Shown: positions 39,607 through 48,597 of the stretch, piece after piece | How positions within the stretch are numbered: position 1 is the first letter of the stretch | Layout of the letters: the number at the start of each line of letters is the position of its first letter | Translations under genes and position numbers: made by a program | DNA from: Aphrophora alni | Taxonomy: Eukaryota > Arthropoda > Insecta > Hemiptera > Aphrophoridae | Direction: 5' to 3' | DNA length: 64,000 nucleotides | Assembly: GCA_963513935.1 (NCBI GenBank) | Contig: OY740768.1 | Coordinates: forward strand, 34,842,216-34,906,215 | The notes under the pieces: generated by a model | Database searches by the model: none | Seen by the model: the letters and a program-made list of their open reading frames with translations, nothing else | Told to the model about the DNA's origin: nothing

Positions 39607-41467
39607 TAATTTATTGGAGGGGAATTTTCTGTTCGTGATAGTAGGCGTTTTCTGTTCAGTAGAAGTGAGATAACCGAGACAATAGAAAACACTATAAATA
39701 TGGTTGCAAAATAACTGGCGGTTATACTGGATTTACTATACCTTTTATGACAACACAAAGATGGGTTTTAAATGCTACTTGTAGCTTACTTTATAAGTAT
39801 CCTATTTCAATAAATGACTAATTCAACTCCTCCAAGTATAAAACATCCCGATTTTGAGCCATTTAGAATATGACGAGATGAAGCAGATAATGTATTCAAG
39901 CAATAAATCAAGTAGTAGACACCTCATTTCAGAATCCATGGGATCAGTGCCTAAATAACATATCTACTGGAAAATTTTTTAAATTTAGTTTAATAAAATT
40001 TCTTCAAAACCAAGAATTTAAAAAAATCCAAAAGTGCGGTTTTTATGTATAATCCTTTTTTGGTGTTGCATTTTCATATTCTATTTAAACGTTTGTATAA
40101 TTTGACTACTTGTTTGATTAGATTTGTTTAAAACTAAATTTGTAAAAAAATACCAAATTTTTAGGGTTTTTGCCTCTAAAAAGATGAAAGCTATCTCAGC
40201 CCTTATCAGGATTACTTTTTCCATATTGTACAAAAATCTTTGTATAATTCGGCTTTTTGTTCTCAAAACCGATAATATTAAAAATAATACCTATAAGGGT
40301 CTCAAAAAGGGGTAAAACATATTTTGACAATTAATTGTCAGCATTGCTTTTTTGTAATCCACATGAACTATAATAATGTAAATTTACTTTTCGTTTGATT
40401 GGGTTTGGTAAAACAAAGAATTTTCATAAATAGTACTCTTAAGGCTTTATTCATAACTATTTGTAATTTTTCTGTGTGACTGGATTTGCTAAAATTCAAG
40501 GATTTAAAAAAATAGCCTCTAAAAAAACTTTTTTTGGCTAAAAAGAGCGTAAAAAAGCTCCCTCGATCTTTGAAGGTGTTGCTTTTTTTTGTAATCTACA
40601 TCTAATTCAGTCAGGTCATTTTATGTGATGTTGTTCCATTGAGTGAGTCAATTTTGTATAAATTTTGATGGACAGCTAGCTACTAGATGAGATAATAGTC
40701 AACTGATCTGTCATTCAAAAACAATGTTTATATTATATGCTTTTGTTGGCTTATCTAATTATTCTGAAAAATTAACCGTATGTTTTAGGTTATTTAAACA
40801 ATAGTCCTATTTAAAAATTTACTTATAAATATTAAAAAACAAAAATTTGTTTCATCAGAAATTATTTTTCTTCTAGCCTACAAAATATTAAATATGTCCG
40901 AAGTACCTTAATTTCCCATGAACTTCGTTCGTCCGTTTGGACATATTCTGCACCTACATTTGAAAATGTTTACACACCATTCATAGAGTCCTATATTTGG
41001 GTCAAAAAGTTAGGTTTTATAAAAAAAGTTGATATATGTCATATACGTATTATGTTCTAGTAACATTCTTCTTTTTCTGTTATTCCTCCTTATGTATTAA
41101 AGCTGCATCTGTACTTTCATACATTTTATTGCCAAGTATTTTGATTTATCTTAAAAAAACATTAATTCTAATCAAATCTTTACCGATGATACTTTACTAA
41201 CTATTTAGAAGATGTTATTGGAATAATCTTTCTCAATGCTATAATATTTTGTATTATTATTGTTGTTATATACTAAGTAGACGTTTGGTACTTCGTTAAA
41301 TAGGAATAAATATTTATGTGGGTGTACTGTGTATGTTTAGGTTTCATGTTGATTTGAGGCCTTTTCCAATTACTTTACGGATTGATCGTGAACTAGAAAA
41401 CCATCCTGCATTCCGAGCCGCTCATCCTTCCAGCCAACCCGACTGTCCACCTGAAGCGACTAAATGA
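23244..41467 (+). CDS. GstZ1: glutathione S-transferase zeta / maleylacetoacetate isomerase, complete (7 exons)
   Basis: Maleylacetoacetate isomerase (EC 5.2.1.2) converts maleylacetoacetate to fumarylacetoacetate in tyrosine and phenylalanine breakdown, using glutathione; it is the zeta class of GSTs. Coding exons are 23244-23261, 24918-24969, 26227-26375, 31529-31606, 32275-32401, 35599-35701 and 41341-41467. All introns are GT-AG, every phase agrees, and the joined frame gives 217 residues, against 216 in human GSTZ1. The N-terminal thioredoxin fold carries the zeta signature [10 protein letters not shown] (Ser15, Ser16 and Cys17 at the glutathione site). [13 protein letters not shown] and the HYLEETRP segment follow, then the helical C-terminal domain with [11 protein letters not shown] and [18 protein letters not shown]. 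The start in exon 1 gives MSIIGK before PILYSYW, matching family N-termini. Introns are crowded with transposons, but every exon is undamaged. Confidence 0.95.
23530..24007. mobile_element. long foldback element with TA-core hairpin (GSTZ intron 1)
   Basis: The outer arm GAGATAATATTAGGTGTCAC (from about 23542) pairs with the reverse complement of the right side, GAGATCATATTAGGTGTTGC (ending near 23993). The inner arms GGCTAGGTGACTATATA are near-identical on both sides (23718 and 23820). The centre is a TA run near 23770-23785. Arms are each roughly 230 bp and imperfect. No coding capacity. This is a MITE-like foldback of unknown superfamily. Confidence 0.7.
24161..24820. mobile_element. second long foldback element (GSTZ intron 1)
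   Basis: The left arm TTGGATCATCCTTTAGCCGG (24213 onward) matches the reverse complement of the right arm, TTGGATCATCCTTTAGCTGG (ending near 24760). Matching continues outward through the TTTAATGAAATCGTG-like segment and inward through AATATT and AATAAGCAATTT. The centre holds two TA-rich hairpins, at 24448-24530 (arms around AGGTC/GACCT flanking (TA)n) and 24535-24584 (GGTTAGGTAG and CTACCTAACC-like arms). Non-coding. Confidence 0.68.
24471..24505. repeat. (AT)n at the centre of a foldback element
   Basis: About 17 AT units flanked by AGGTCA on the left and GACCT on the right, forming the loop of a hairpin. Confidence 0.9.
24918..24969 (+). CDS. GstZ1: GSTZ exon 2, active-site exon
   Basis: The acceptor TTTTAG is followed by [17 protein letters not shown], and the donor G|GTATGT splits the Ala codon. 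It carries the zeta-class SSC motif that binds and activates glutathione. Confidence 0.95.
25880..25975 (+). mobile_element. Penelope-like element tail remnant (GSTZ intron 2)
   Basis: The segment CCCGATGATGCCTCAAGGCG followed by AAACAATTGTAG and a TATTAAAATATTTTGAAAC end resembles the 3' termini of Penelope-like elements (GATGATGCC, short hairpin, GGCGAAAC, then AT-rich end). No protein is left. Confidence 0.4.
26227..26375 (+). CDS. GstZ1: GSTZ exon 3
   Basis: It completes the split Ala codon and reads [20 protein letters not shown], then [20 protein letters not shown], ending IES. The cis-proline of the thioredoxin fold is in QVPALQ. The donor is TCA|GTAATT at 26376. Confidence 0.95.
26553..26985. 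mobile_element. MITE copy A, 55 bp TIRs, 8 bp target duplication
   Basis: The left end GGTACTTACGTATTAACGCC continues ACCGCAGCAGAAGTTG. The right end is its reverse complement over about 55 bp, with one 2-base gap. The flanks are perfect 8 bp duplications CAATTGAG (26545-26552 and 26986-26993), which proves transposition with an 8 bp target site. The interior holds a hairpin with arms GGTTTGGCCAGGTG and CACCTGGCCAAACC-like around TA repeats, with the left arm present twice (26789 and 26843). A second copy of the element lies at 53107. An 8 bp duplication would suit hAT or P superfamilies, but the GGTACTTACG end is not one I can assign. Confidence 0.87.
27365..27437. repeat. small inverted repeat in GSTZ intron 3
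   Basis: TTAGGTCAGGTTTTA and TAAAACTTGACCTAA pair at 14 of 15 positions around an AT-rich loop. It could be a short foldback remnant. Confidence 0.45.
28990..29940 (+). pseudogene. piggyBac-like transposase relic, plus-strand copy (GSTZ intron 3)
   Basis: The reading starts [20 protein letters not shown], then [19 protein letters not shown], then IDEAMV, then [20 protein letters not shown], all recognisable as the central part of a piggyBac transposase (the IDEAMV and RQYIxxKxHKYGIK segments are diagnostic). Later pieces are WKDKW and [16 protein letters not shown], the normal region with the third catalytic Asp (GVDxxDQ in intact relatives). Many frameshifts and stops are present. The first 380 bp are duplicated in inverted orientation at 30300-30690. 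Confidence 0.75.
30300..30975 (-). pseudogene. piggyBac-like transposase relic, minus-strand N-terminal copy (GSTZ intron 3)
   Basis: The minus-strand frame begins [20 protein letters not shown] with an acidic N-terminus typical of piggyBac transposases, then [20 protein letters not shown]. It continues into the region that is the reverse complement of 28990-29370 ([16 protein letters not shown] and so on). It stops after the IDEAMV region, so only the N-terminal half is present. Together with the plus copy it forms a head-to-head inverted repeat with arms of about 380 bp. Confidence 0.72.
31529..31606 (+). CDS. GstZ1: GSTZ exon 4
   Basis: Twenty-six codons, phase 0 at both ends, reading [20 protein letters not shown] and then VHKRAK. 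It matches the family segment between the thioredoxin fold and the helical domain. Confidence 0.95.
31852..31908. repeat. (TA)n microsatellite (GSTZ intron 4)
   Basis: About 27 TA units with one G interruption near the left end. Confidence 0.92.
32275..32401 (+). CDS. GstZ1: GSTZ exon 5
   Basis: It reads [20 protein letters not shown], then a charged stretch [20 protein letters not shown] is a conserved zeta-class segment. The donor is G|GTATAG. Confidence 0.95.
33680..35520 (-). pseudogene. hAT-type (ZMYM1-like, DUF4371) transposase relic
   Basis: Minus-strand fragments follow a ZMYM-type hAT transposase from N- to C-terminus: [16 protein letters not shown], then [10 protein letters not shown] near 34680, then [14 protein letters not shown] near 34350, then [17 protein letters not shown] near 34190. 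Last is the C-terminal dimerisation segment [20 protein letters not shown] near 33780. The YDxAAxxS and LTTPxxxAE motifs are what I recognised. Frames shift repeatedly and stops abound. A hAT-like terminus CAGTGGTGGCTCGTTCATAA (minus strand) ends at 35520. The opposite terminus was not found. It lies in GSTZ intron 5. Confidence 0.72.
35599..35701 (+). CDS. GstZ1: GSTZ exon 6
   Basis: It reads [20 protein letters not shown], then [13 protein letters not shown]. The GDELTLAD helix-cap motif is conserved across GST C-terminal domains. A mariner-like element begins only 35 bases after the donor. Confidence 0.95.
35737..36457 (+). mobile_element. mariner-like element, internally decayed, TIRs intact
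   Basis: The left end CAGAGTGATTCTAAAGTTCT and the reverse-complemented right end CAGAGTGATTCAAAAGTCCC are TIRs that continue AAACTCTA / CGAACTCTA, flanked by TA on both sides. The 721 bp interior keeps only the tail of a Tc1/mariner-type transposase ([20 protein letters not shown], then NGRHFQHLL), ending near 36330. It starts 35 bp downstream of the GSTZ exon 6 donor. Confidence 0.75.
37200..38300 (-). pseudogene. mariner-like (DUF4817-type) transposase relic (GSTZ intron 6)
   Basis: Minus-strand pieces in order are [20 protein letters not shown] (near 37840), [10 protein letters not shown] followed by [10 protein letters not shown] (near 37650), [15 protein letters not shown] (near 37540) and [17 protein letters not shown] (near 37390), then [18 protein letters not shown]. 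The HPxHxxxVQxLxPxDY and TYxxFLxxxL segments match the Tc1/mariner-superfamily transposases with an N-terminal DUF4817 helix-turn-helix. Every segment is interrupted. Ends were not identified. Confidence 0.52.
38978..39530 (-). pseudogene. unrecognised decayed ORF (GSTZ intron 6)
   Basis: A minus-strand frame at 38978-39307 is rich in Lys and Tyr, and an upstream minus-strand piece begins [20 protein letters not shown] near 39522. The two may be parts of one decayed protein. I do not recognise the family. The location inside an intron full of transposons makes a transposon origin likely. Confidence 0.25.
39560..39604. repeat. (TA)n microsatellite (GSTZ intron 6)
   Basis: About 22 TA units. 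Confidence 0.92.
41341..41467 (+). CDS. GstZ1: GSTZ exon 7, terminal
   Basis: The split Arg codon AG|G is completed, followed by [20 protein letters not shown] and a tail with [14 protein letters not shown] before TGA at 41465-41467. The HPxxQPDxPxE tail is typical of zeta-class enzymes. Confidence 0.95.
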
Positions 41468-41727
41468 ATAGAAGATTTCAATATAATGAACAAATATTTA
41501 TAGAATATTGTATAAGGTGGTTGAACATTAATCTTGGAAACCGTGTGTATACAATCAGGGACTACTTTGTGTTATCATTTTTATGAAATAACAAAACAGT
41601 TCAGTGTGATTCAAGGATGTCATTATCAGATAAAGAATTCAGTAATGACATTCTTATTTTCGAATATCGTACACTAATGAGTGAGATTTTTTAAAAATAG
41701 ATTTTTATCTCCACAAGGAATGTTATA

Positions 41728-41853
41728 ATTAAAATGAGTACATTGTTGTTGTAGTGTTATTAAGTGTTTTGAAAATGGAGTATATCCGAAATACATCAAC
41801 AAACGTAAGATTAACGAAGATGGGAAAGACGGAACAATGTACTCATTTTAATG
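41728..41853. mobile_element. small foldback element, 20 bp perfect TIRs
   Basis: ATTAAAATGAGTACATTGTT at 41728-41747 has a perfect inverted copy ending at 41853. The interior (TTTTGAAAATGGAGTATATC through CGAAATACATCAACAAACG) is a diverged copy of one arm of the larger palindrome at 62358-62632, in reverse orientation. It lies 260 bp after the GSTZ stop. Confidence 0.65.
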
Positions 41854-42340
41854 AGTGAGGTTCAAACTCTATAAATTAACCCAATACAGTTTTTTTGTGT
41901 ATATAGTAAGGAGAACATGTTGTTTATATTCATTTTGTTCATAAATCCTTATATATAGAAGCCAAAACAGGTTACATTTACTGTAGAAATGATTAAGCCA
42001 TTGGTTTGATGACGTTTAATTGTTCCCTCATCATTCCATCGGTTCAAATCATATCAAATTATTTGGTAAGTTCAAGATCCAAGAAGTAAGAGAGTAAATA
42101 TAAAACACTAAGTTTATATTTTATATATAGCTATAAAATGTTGCTAATTTAAATTTTTAGCATAACATTTTTCATTTCTCTAATATCTTGAAAATTAGTA
42201 ATGCTATAAAATTGTATAAGAGCTCAAATTACTTTTATAATAATTATAGATTTCTTAAAATTTTTACTTAAATTTTTTCTTAAAAGCAGAAAAAATAACA
42301 TTTTTTTAAATGGGAAAAATCAGCTAAAAAAAAACCTTTT

Positions 42341-43304
42341 GATTTTATGATTGTTTTACTTTCATAAAACATGTTGAAACGTATTAATCTTGAACACAAG
42401 ACAGTTCTTAAAGTTATTGGATAAATTTGATTTTATGATTGTTTTACTTTCATAAAACATGTTGAAACGTATTAATCTTGAACACAAGACAGTTCTTAAA
42501 GTTATTGGATAAATTTGATTTTATGATTGTTTTACTTTCATAAAACATGTTGAAACGTATTAATCTTGAACACGACAGTTCTTAAAGTTATTGGATAAAT
42601 TTGATTTTATGATTGTTTTACTTTCATAAAACATGTTGAAACGTATTAATCTTGAACACAAGACAGTTCTTAAAGTTATTGGATAAATTTGATTTTATGA
42701 TTGTTTTACTTTCATAAAACATGTTGAAACGTATTAATCTTGAACACAAGACAGTTCTTAAAGTTATTGGATAAATTTGATTTTATGATTGTTTTACTTT
42801 CATAAAACATGTTGAAACGTATTAATCTTGAACACGACAGTTCTTAAAGTTATTGGATAAATTTGATTTTATGATTGTTTTACTTTCATAAAACATGTTG
42901 AAACGTATTAATCTTGAACACAAGACAGTTCTTAAAGTTATTGGATAAATTTGATTTTATGATTGTTTTACTTTCATAAAACATGTTGAAACGTATTAAT
43001 CTTGAACACAAGACAGTTCTTAAAGTTATTGGATAAATTTGATTTTATGATTGTTTTACTTTCATAAAACATGTTGAAACGTATTAATCTTGAACACAAG
43101 ACAGTTCTTAAAGTTATTGGATAAATTTGATTTTATGATTGTTTTACTTTCATAAAACATGTTGAAACGTATTAATCTTGAACACAAGACAGTTCTTAAA
43201 GTTATTGGATAAATTTGATTTTATGATTGTTTTACTTTCATAAAACATGTTGAAACGTATTAATCTTGAACACAAGACAGTTCCTAAAGTTATTGGATAA
43301 TGAC
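42341..43304 (+). repeat. 11-copy 88 bp tandem array (minisatellite)
   Basis: Copies start at 42341, 42429, 42517, 42603, 42691, 42779, 42865, 42953, 43041, 43129 and 43217. Nine are 88 bp. Copies 3 and 6 are 86 bp because they lack AA in the GAACACAAGACAG segment. Apart from that and one T-to-C change in the last copy, the units look identical. Each unit contains an 8 bp inverted repeat, TTTTATGA and TCATAAAA, around an 11-base loop. No ORF or known element is present. There are no unique spacers, so this is not a CRISPR-like array. It begins 874 bp after the GSTZ stop. Confidence 0.97.
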
Positions 43305-43563
43305 TTATCCAAAATATAGTTTATTCGGATATTAGCCATTTGTAAATCAAGATTATAAATCATTTGTATTTATAATTTTGTTGAAACTAAACTAGTAATC
43401 GAAGAAAATCCTTTTTTTTGTTAGTTGACCAGTGAATGATTTTGGTTCAATTGGTGTTTGCTATTTCTTGTGTTAATGTGAAGTTTTTATTGACTTGTGA
43501 GTTTTCCTGATCATGTTTGTATATAGTTTTAGTTATTGTAAACACTCAGGCCTAGTTATAATA

Positions 43564-44702
43564 ATACAGTATGTGCCAAAATAAACAGTACTGAAATTGT
43601 AGGATTTTATTTACATAGTTTTACCAATATATACAAGTAAAAGGAAGCAAAATCAGTTAGACTCGGGTAATGACATGTTCAATATGATCTCCGTTCAGTT
43701 TTAGGCAACATTCGTACAGTTTTTGAAGGTTTTGGATCATTTTGGTGATGAGGGGTTGTTTCATGCTCCTTATATATACATGGTTTTTTCCTGGAGTTGG
43801 ACGATGGTAGCTGGTGGGTCTTCACTGAAAATTTCTTCTCCTTCAACATTCCCCAAACGTAGGCGTCAGGTGGTGTAAGATCGGGGGAGTGGGCTAGGTA
43901 AGAAAAGTTTGTTCTAAGGGAGATGAGTCGGTTGCCAAAAGTTTCTTGTAGGAAAGCAATGTTGGTTAAGGCAGTGTGGTCGGTTGCGCCATCTTGCTGG
44001 AACCATTGTGAACAAAGACAGTTTCCGGGCACGACAAAATCTCCTGAGGTCTCCTATAAAACAATCAAGAATGACCCTATATCGGTCCTGATTTACAGTA
44101 AGAAGATTTCCATTATTGTTTTCAACAAAGTATGGACCAATTTATGCCTCTCCCTGACACAGCACACCAAATGGTTATACGCTTACTATGCTGTGGCCTC
44201 TCTACAACACTGTCAGGACGTTCAAATGCAAGAAAACATGTTGTCTGCTTGTTTATGAAACCATAAGGTGCATATGACATTCATCTGAAAACCATACATC
44301 ACTCAAAAACTCAGGTTCTCCATAGCTAACATTGAAGTGCAGTACTGAACTCTGACTGTTTTGTTTTTACAGTTCAAAGGTTGCCAGTTTGTATCTTGTA
44401 GGGAAAACCACCATTGTTTTAAAACATTCTTCTCAATGATGTATTGCTTAAATTCAGTTTAAAAAATGTCTGGTTTAGGCTCCTTTCGGTGACTATAACA
44501 TGGCTGCAACACTCTTCCTTGGTTTTCATTTCCTTGGAGACAGAAGTTGGGGGACCTGAATAGCCCTTCTGCTGCATCAAAACACTACCTGTACTTCGAA
44601 ATTTTTGAACAACACTAATAATCACAGTATTACTAGGCGGGTTTTTGTGAAAATGTTCCTGAAAACGTAATGCAGTGTGTGACAAACTATCATTTAAATT
44701 TT
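43564..44702 (-). pseudogene. mariner-like (DUF4817-type) transposase relic
   Basis: The minus strand encodes a broken transposase of the Tc1/mariner superfamily. The N-terminal piece (44685-44419) has the helix-turn-helix-type RFQEHFHKNPPSNTVIISVV, then FRSTGSVLMQQKGYSGPP. The C-terminal piece (44032-43679) has WFQQDGATDHTALTN, carrying the second catalytic Asp in QQDGA, then HSPDLTPPDAYVWGMLKEKK with the SPDLTPPD motif holding the third catalytic residue. Frameshifts separate the pieces. A candidate terminus CAGTATGTGCCAAAATAAAC lies at 43567; the opposite terminus was not found. Confidence 0.78.
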
Positions 44703-46420
44703 ACTGAATGATTTGATATAACAATGTATTTTGAATAAATATTAACTTCAATACAAAAATTATATTATATGTGTTTATTACATGTCAAAGTCAATAATAA
44801 TATATTATGTAGGTTTATATACACTTAAAAAAAAAATTGCTTTTCAATATATCTGATTTTTTTATATACTGTGTCAATATTTGACATTCTACTGCAAAAA
44901 AAAAAAAAATAAAATAATAATAAAAATGATCATTCTAATTAAAAAATTGTAGTAACTATCAATAGTTTTCTATTACTATGCACAAACAGTCATTTTAGCC
45001 TGGCGGTTTAGCAACACATGACACAAGAAACGCAGGCAGTCCAGGTCATGCACTCCCACAGAATCCTGGCAGTGAAGACGGGATTCTGTACATTAGTGCA
45101 TTATTACTAATACACTGTAATTAGTGCATTATTACTGTACAGTAGTGCATGGTAGTCAAATGGTTAAATATAATACGATTATTGGCATTTACAAATCAAC
45201 AGTCTGCTTCTTGAAAGTTTAAATCGTTTCAACATATGTTACCATAATAACCATCCATACAAATTTAATAACAGCTGATTCATTGGAATATCCATAAAAT
45301 CAATTTGAGGTTAGGTTAATCAACAAGATTTATTAATTTATATTATATCTGTTGTGTTATATAGGGCTATTGAAATGTTCATTTTTTAACTGATAAAACT
45401 ATATCATAAAAACTTCTTATACAAACTACCAGAAAGAAAAATATTCATTTAAAAAAGGAAGTATTGTGTTTTAATACGACATTGAGTTCTTAATTACGAT
45501 AGTCAAAGTTTCACTATATATTAACTAAGGAACTCGTTCTACTCCATTCGATATAATTTAATGACAACCTAGTATTTCTAAGTAATTTTATTCCTTTGGT
45601 CTGAAAGGAAAACAAGTGCTACAAGAAGTTCTTTAGGTAAAAGCTATAAAATAAAAACAACATTTCAATTGTATGTAATGTTGAAGTGCTGAGCAGTGTC
45701 GTTAATTTTATTCTTAGTTCATGTTGTTGTAGTAAATACATAAAACAAAATCAGCCTTATTGTAATTTGTACAAATTTGTAATAATGAATGAAAAATAGT
45801 TAATAGTATACCAAGTTCAAATTATTTTACTTTTATAAAATAGTTAATATTTGTTAAGAACTGTTTTTCAGCAGTATATATATAGTTCATATAAGTTATA
45901 ATAGAGTAACAAATGAATTGGTTTAAAAGAAATTTGTGCTCTAAAGATATAATTATGTATATGATAAACTGCATTATTTAATGTTTGGTGTGCTATGTGT
46001 TATTGCGTTGCATTTAGCACTAAATTGTGATTGTAGATGTAGTTTTTTGTATTTACTTACTTCATTGTAATTTTATGTTAGATATATTAAAACAAATTGT
46101 TGAAATAAGTGGGTTTGATATTTTATTTATATGTTGTAAAATATTTATATGCTATACATTTTAAAATAAAGGACAATTCACGAAGTGGATGAAAATGACC
46201 ATAGATATTAAAAAATTATTACTTCAGTGAAATTAACTAGTCTTAACACAACACTGGGAGAAGAAGTAATTACTAAAGATGAAATTGAAATGAAATAGAT
46301 TACTGGCCAATGTCTTTAAAAATAATAGTTGTAGTATTGAAAAATGTCATAGTGTTTTAATCTTATAAAATTACACTTTATTGTTTTTGTCTTGTGTGTG
46401 TTACAAATAAAGTGTTCTAC

Positions 46421-46486
<66 letters not shown>

Positions 46487-47708
46487 AAATTAAATTAAAT
46501 TTGTTTTACTTGCTTTTTTTCTATAATTTTATGATGAAAATTAGCTTGACATTTTCTAAAGTAACTGTTAGTGAAGAATAAACAAATAAATAAATTAATT
46601 AATATTTAATCAATAGTTAAAATTAACACAGTAAAACAAAAAAATCAAAGTAACTTTTTGGGAAGCAATATTAAGATTGAGGATCAAAATAATTATAAGA
46701 AGTGAAAATGTCACAAATATTTTCAAATTTATGAAATTCAAAACAAAAATGGAGAAATGTAACTTGTATTAAATTTCTACAGAATCCTTTTTTCTGAAAA
46801 AAATATAATTCATAAAAGATAGCAATATTAAAAAAATAAATAAATAAATAGAATTACCGGTAAGTAAAAAAAAAATTAATATATGCTAAATAAACAATGT
46901 AGAGAATAATATTGCACAAACTTTCTCATATTATATCACTCTATACAAAACTAAATACATACTAAGCAAACAAAATGATATAATCTTCCTAAATATATAA
47001 TTTCAGGGGTTGAAAATAAATTGAACCATTGACTCCATCTTAAAACCCAGAATGTCTGAAAATTGGTTTTGCTATTTTATTTAAATATTAGTGAAATACC
47101 AGTACTCAAGATTTTTGATATTTTATTAAGGAATGCTATAGCTAATTTTTCCAGAAAAACCTAACCAAAATATGTAAGTCAGAACACAACAATAATTATT
47201 CTTAAACCCTAATAATTCAAAAATTAATAATGGGTTATGAAAATAGGCTTAATATAAAATTTATGTCTAAACAGTGCACATATATCACAATAACTTTCTT
47301 ATATTCTGCTGCATAAAATCAAAACTCTAATCAAAAAATATTTCACCATAAGCAAAAAATGCCAGTTCGGAAGTTATCAGAACAAAAGAGAAAATTAAAT
47401 TAATATGAACAGCAAAGTATATGATAAAATATCTCAAAATTGGCCTTGTTGTATTGCCAAAATTTTGGTAAAATATGGAGGATTATGTCCTGAACCAATG
47501 TGTTTGATTATGTAAGAGAAAAGCAAGGTTTGCGAGTAAATGGGGAAAAAATGATCCAGTTAGTGCTTTGATTAGATAACAATTAAAAAATATATAATGG
47601 AAGCAAACTTTATTACAATAACTACAAACAAAAATTACAATAACTATCTGCCATTTATTAATAACATCATTTTTTTATGATACTGTTTCCATTGTTTGGA
47701 CTGGTTTT
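44703..47708. other. AT-rich gene-free interval
   Basis: No coding frame. Two copies of TTAGTGCATTATTACT lie at about 45094 and 45121, and a long (TA)n tract at 46423-46480. The rest shows nothing I can assign. Confidence 0.55.
46423..46480. repeat. (TA)n microsatellite
   Basis: Twenty-nine TA units followed by CACACA, the longest TA tract in the window. Confidence 0.95.
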
Positions 47709-48226
47709 GGTAATTATGGATTGAAGCTCACCATATTTTTTAGTCACTAAAAATCATGCGAACAAACTATTTATCTTCTTTGTCATTAATCAGATTTTTT
47801 TTAACAACGCAATACAATTTTCAAGTGTAAAAATCCATGAATATTGAAGAAAATGACACAAGGAATTAAGGCTTATTTGGGTTATTACGAATGTGTACAA
47901 TGAAAACGTGAGTCAAGTTTGTGGCTGCATTTTGAGTTTATGTTAACAAAGGTCTGGGAAAGTAATTATATATAGCTACCTTCCCAGAGCTTTATCCATT
48001 AAATTACAGGTCATTATTTACACTAATGTAACTAACGTACAGTGTATAACATAAACATAGACTGGTAATGCAGTCATAAACTTGACTCATGTTGTCATTG
48101 TACACATTCATCATAACCTGAAAAACCCTAAAGTCCTTATGTCTAAAATTGTTAAGTTTCATCAAATATTATTGGATAAGTTTGCGTGGTTTTTAGCGAC
48201 TAAAAAATAGGGTGAGATTACCCTGG
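47709..48226. mobile_element. long foldback element with TA-core hairpin
   Basis: The outer arm CTCACCATATTTTTTAGTCA (47727) pairs with the reverse complement of 48197-48216, CTCACCCTATTTTTTAGTCG. The middle arm GAATGTGTACAATGAAAACG (47889) pairs with GAATGTGTACAATGACAACA, and TGAGTCAAGTTTGTG with TGAGTCAAGTTTATG. The core is AAAGTAATTATATATAGCTACCTTCCC. Arms are about 240 bp each, close to 80 percent similar by eye. Non-coding. Confidence 0.75.
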
Positions 48227-48597
48227 TTTTTAACTTTTCAATTTGAGAAGCAACTTTAATAGGTAGATAAAGTATGAAACTATAATTTTATTAATATGTA
48301 TATATTATGCCACTTTATGATAGTTGTAATTATTGAATCTATGGTTGTTTTACAGGGAAATACAGAGATAACTAAAAAATTTAAAAATTTTCAGCTTTTT
48401 TTATTTCACATTCACATTTTGTTTTTACTTACAACAATAGTATTTGAGAAGTTTTGCTGTGATAATGATTAATAAATGGTAACATACAAAAACTACAACT
48501 CTGGTCTCATTGCTATTAAAATGACAAATAAACTTACAGTACACTATTACCTATTTAAATAAGTAATGTACAGTTTAATCCTAAAGCCAAATTACTT

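Noticed and set aside
42341..43304. Regularly spaced repeats that could suggest a CRISPR-like array
   Set aside because: The units are head-to-tail and identical with no unique spacers, and the setting is eukaryotic. It is a minisatellite.
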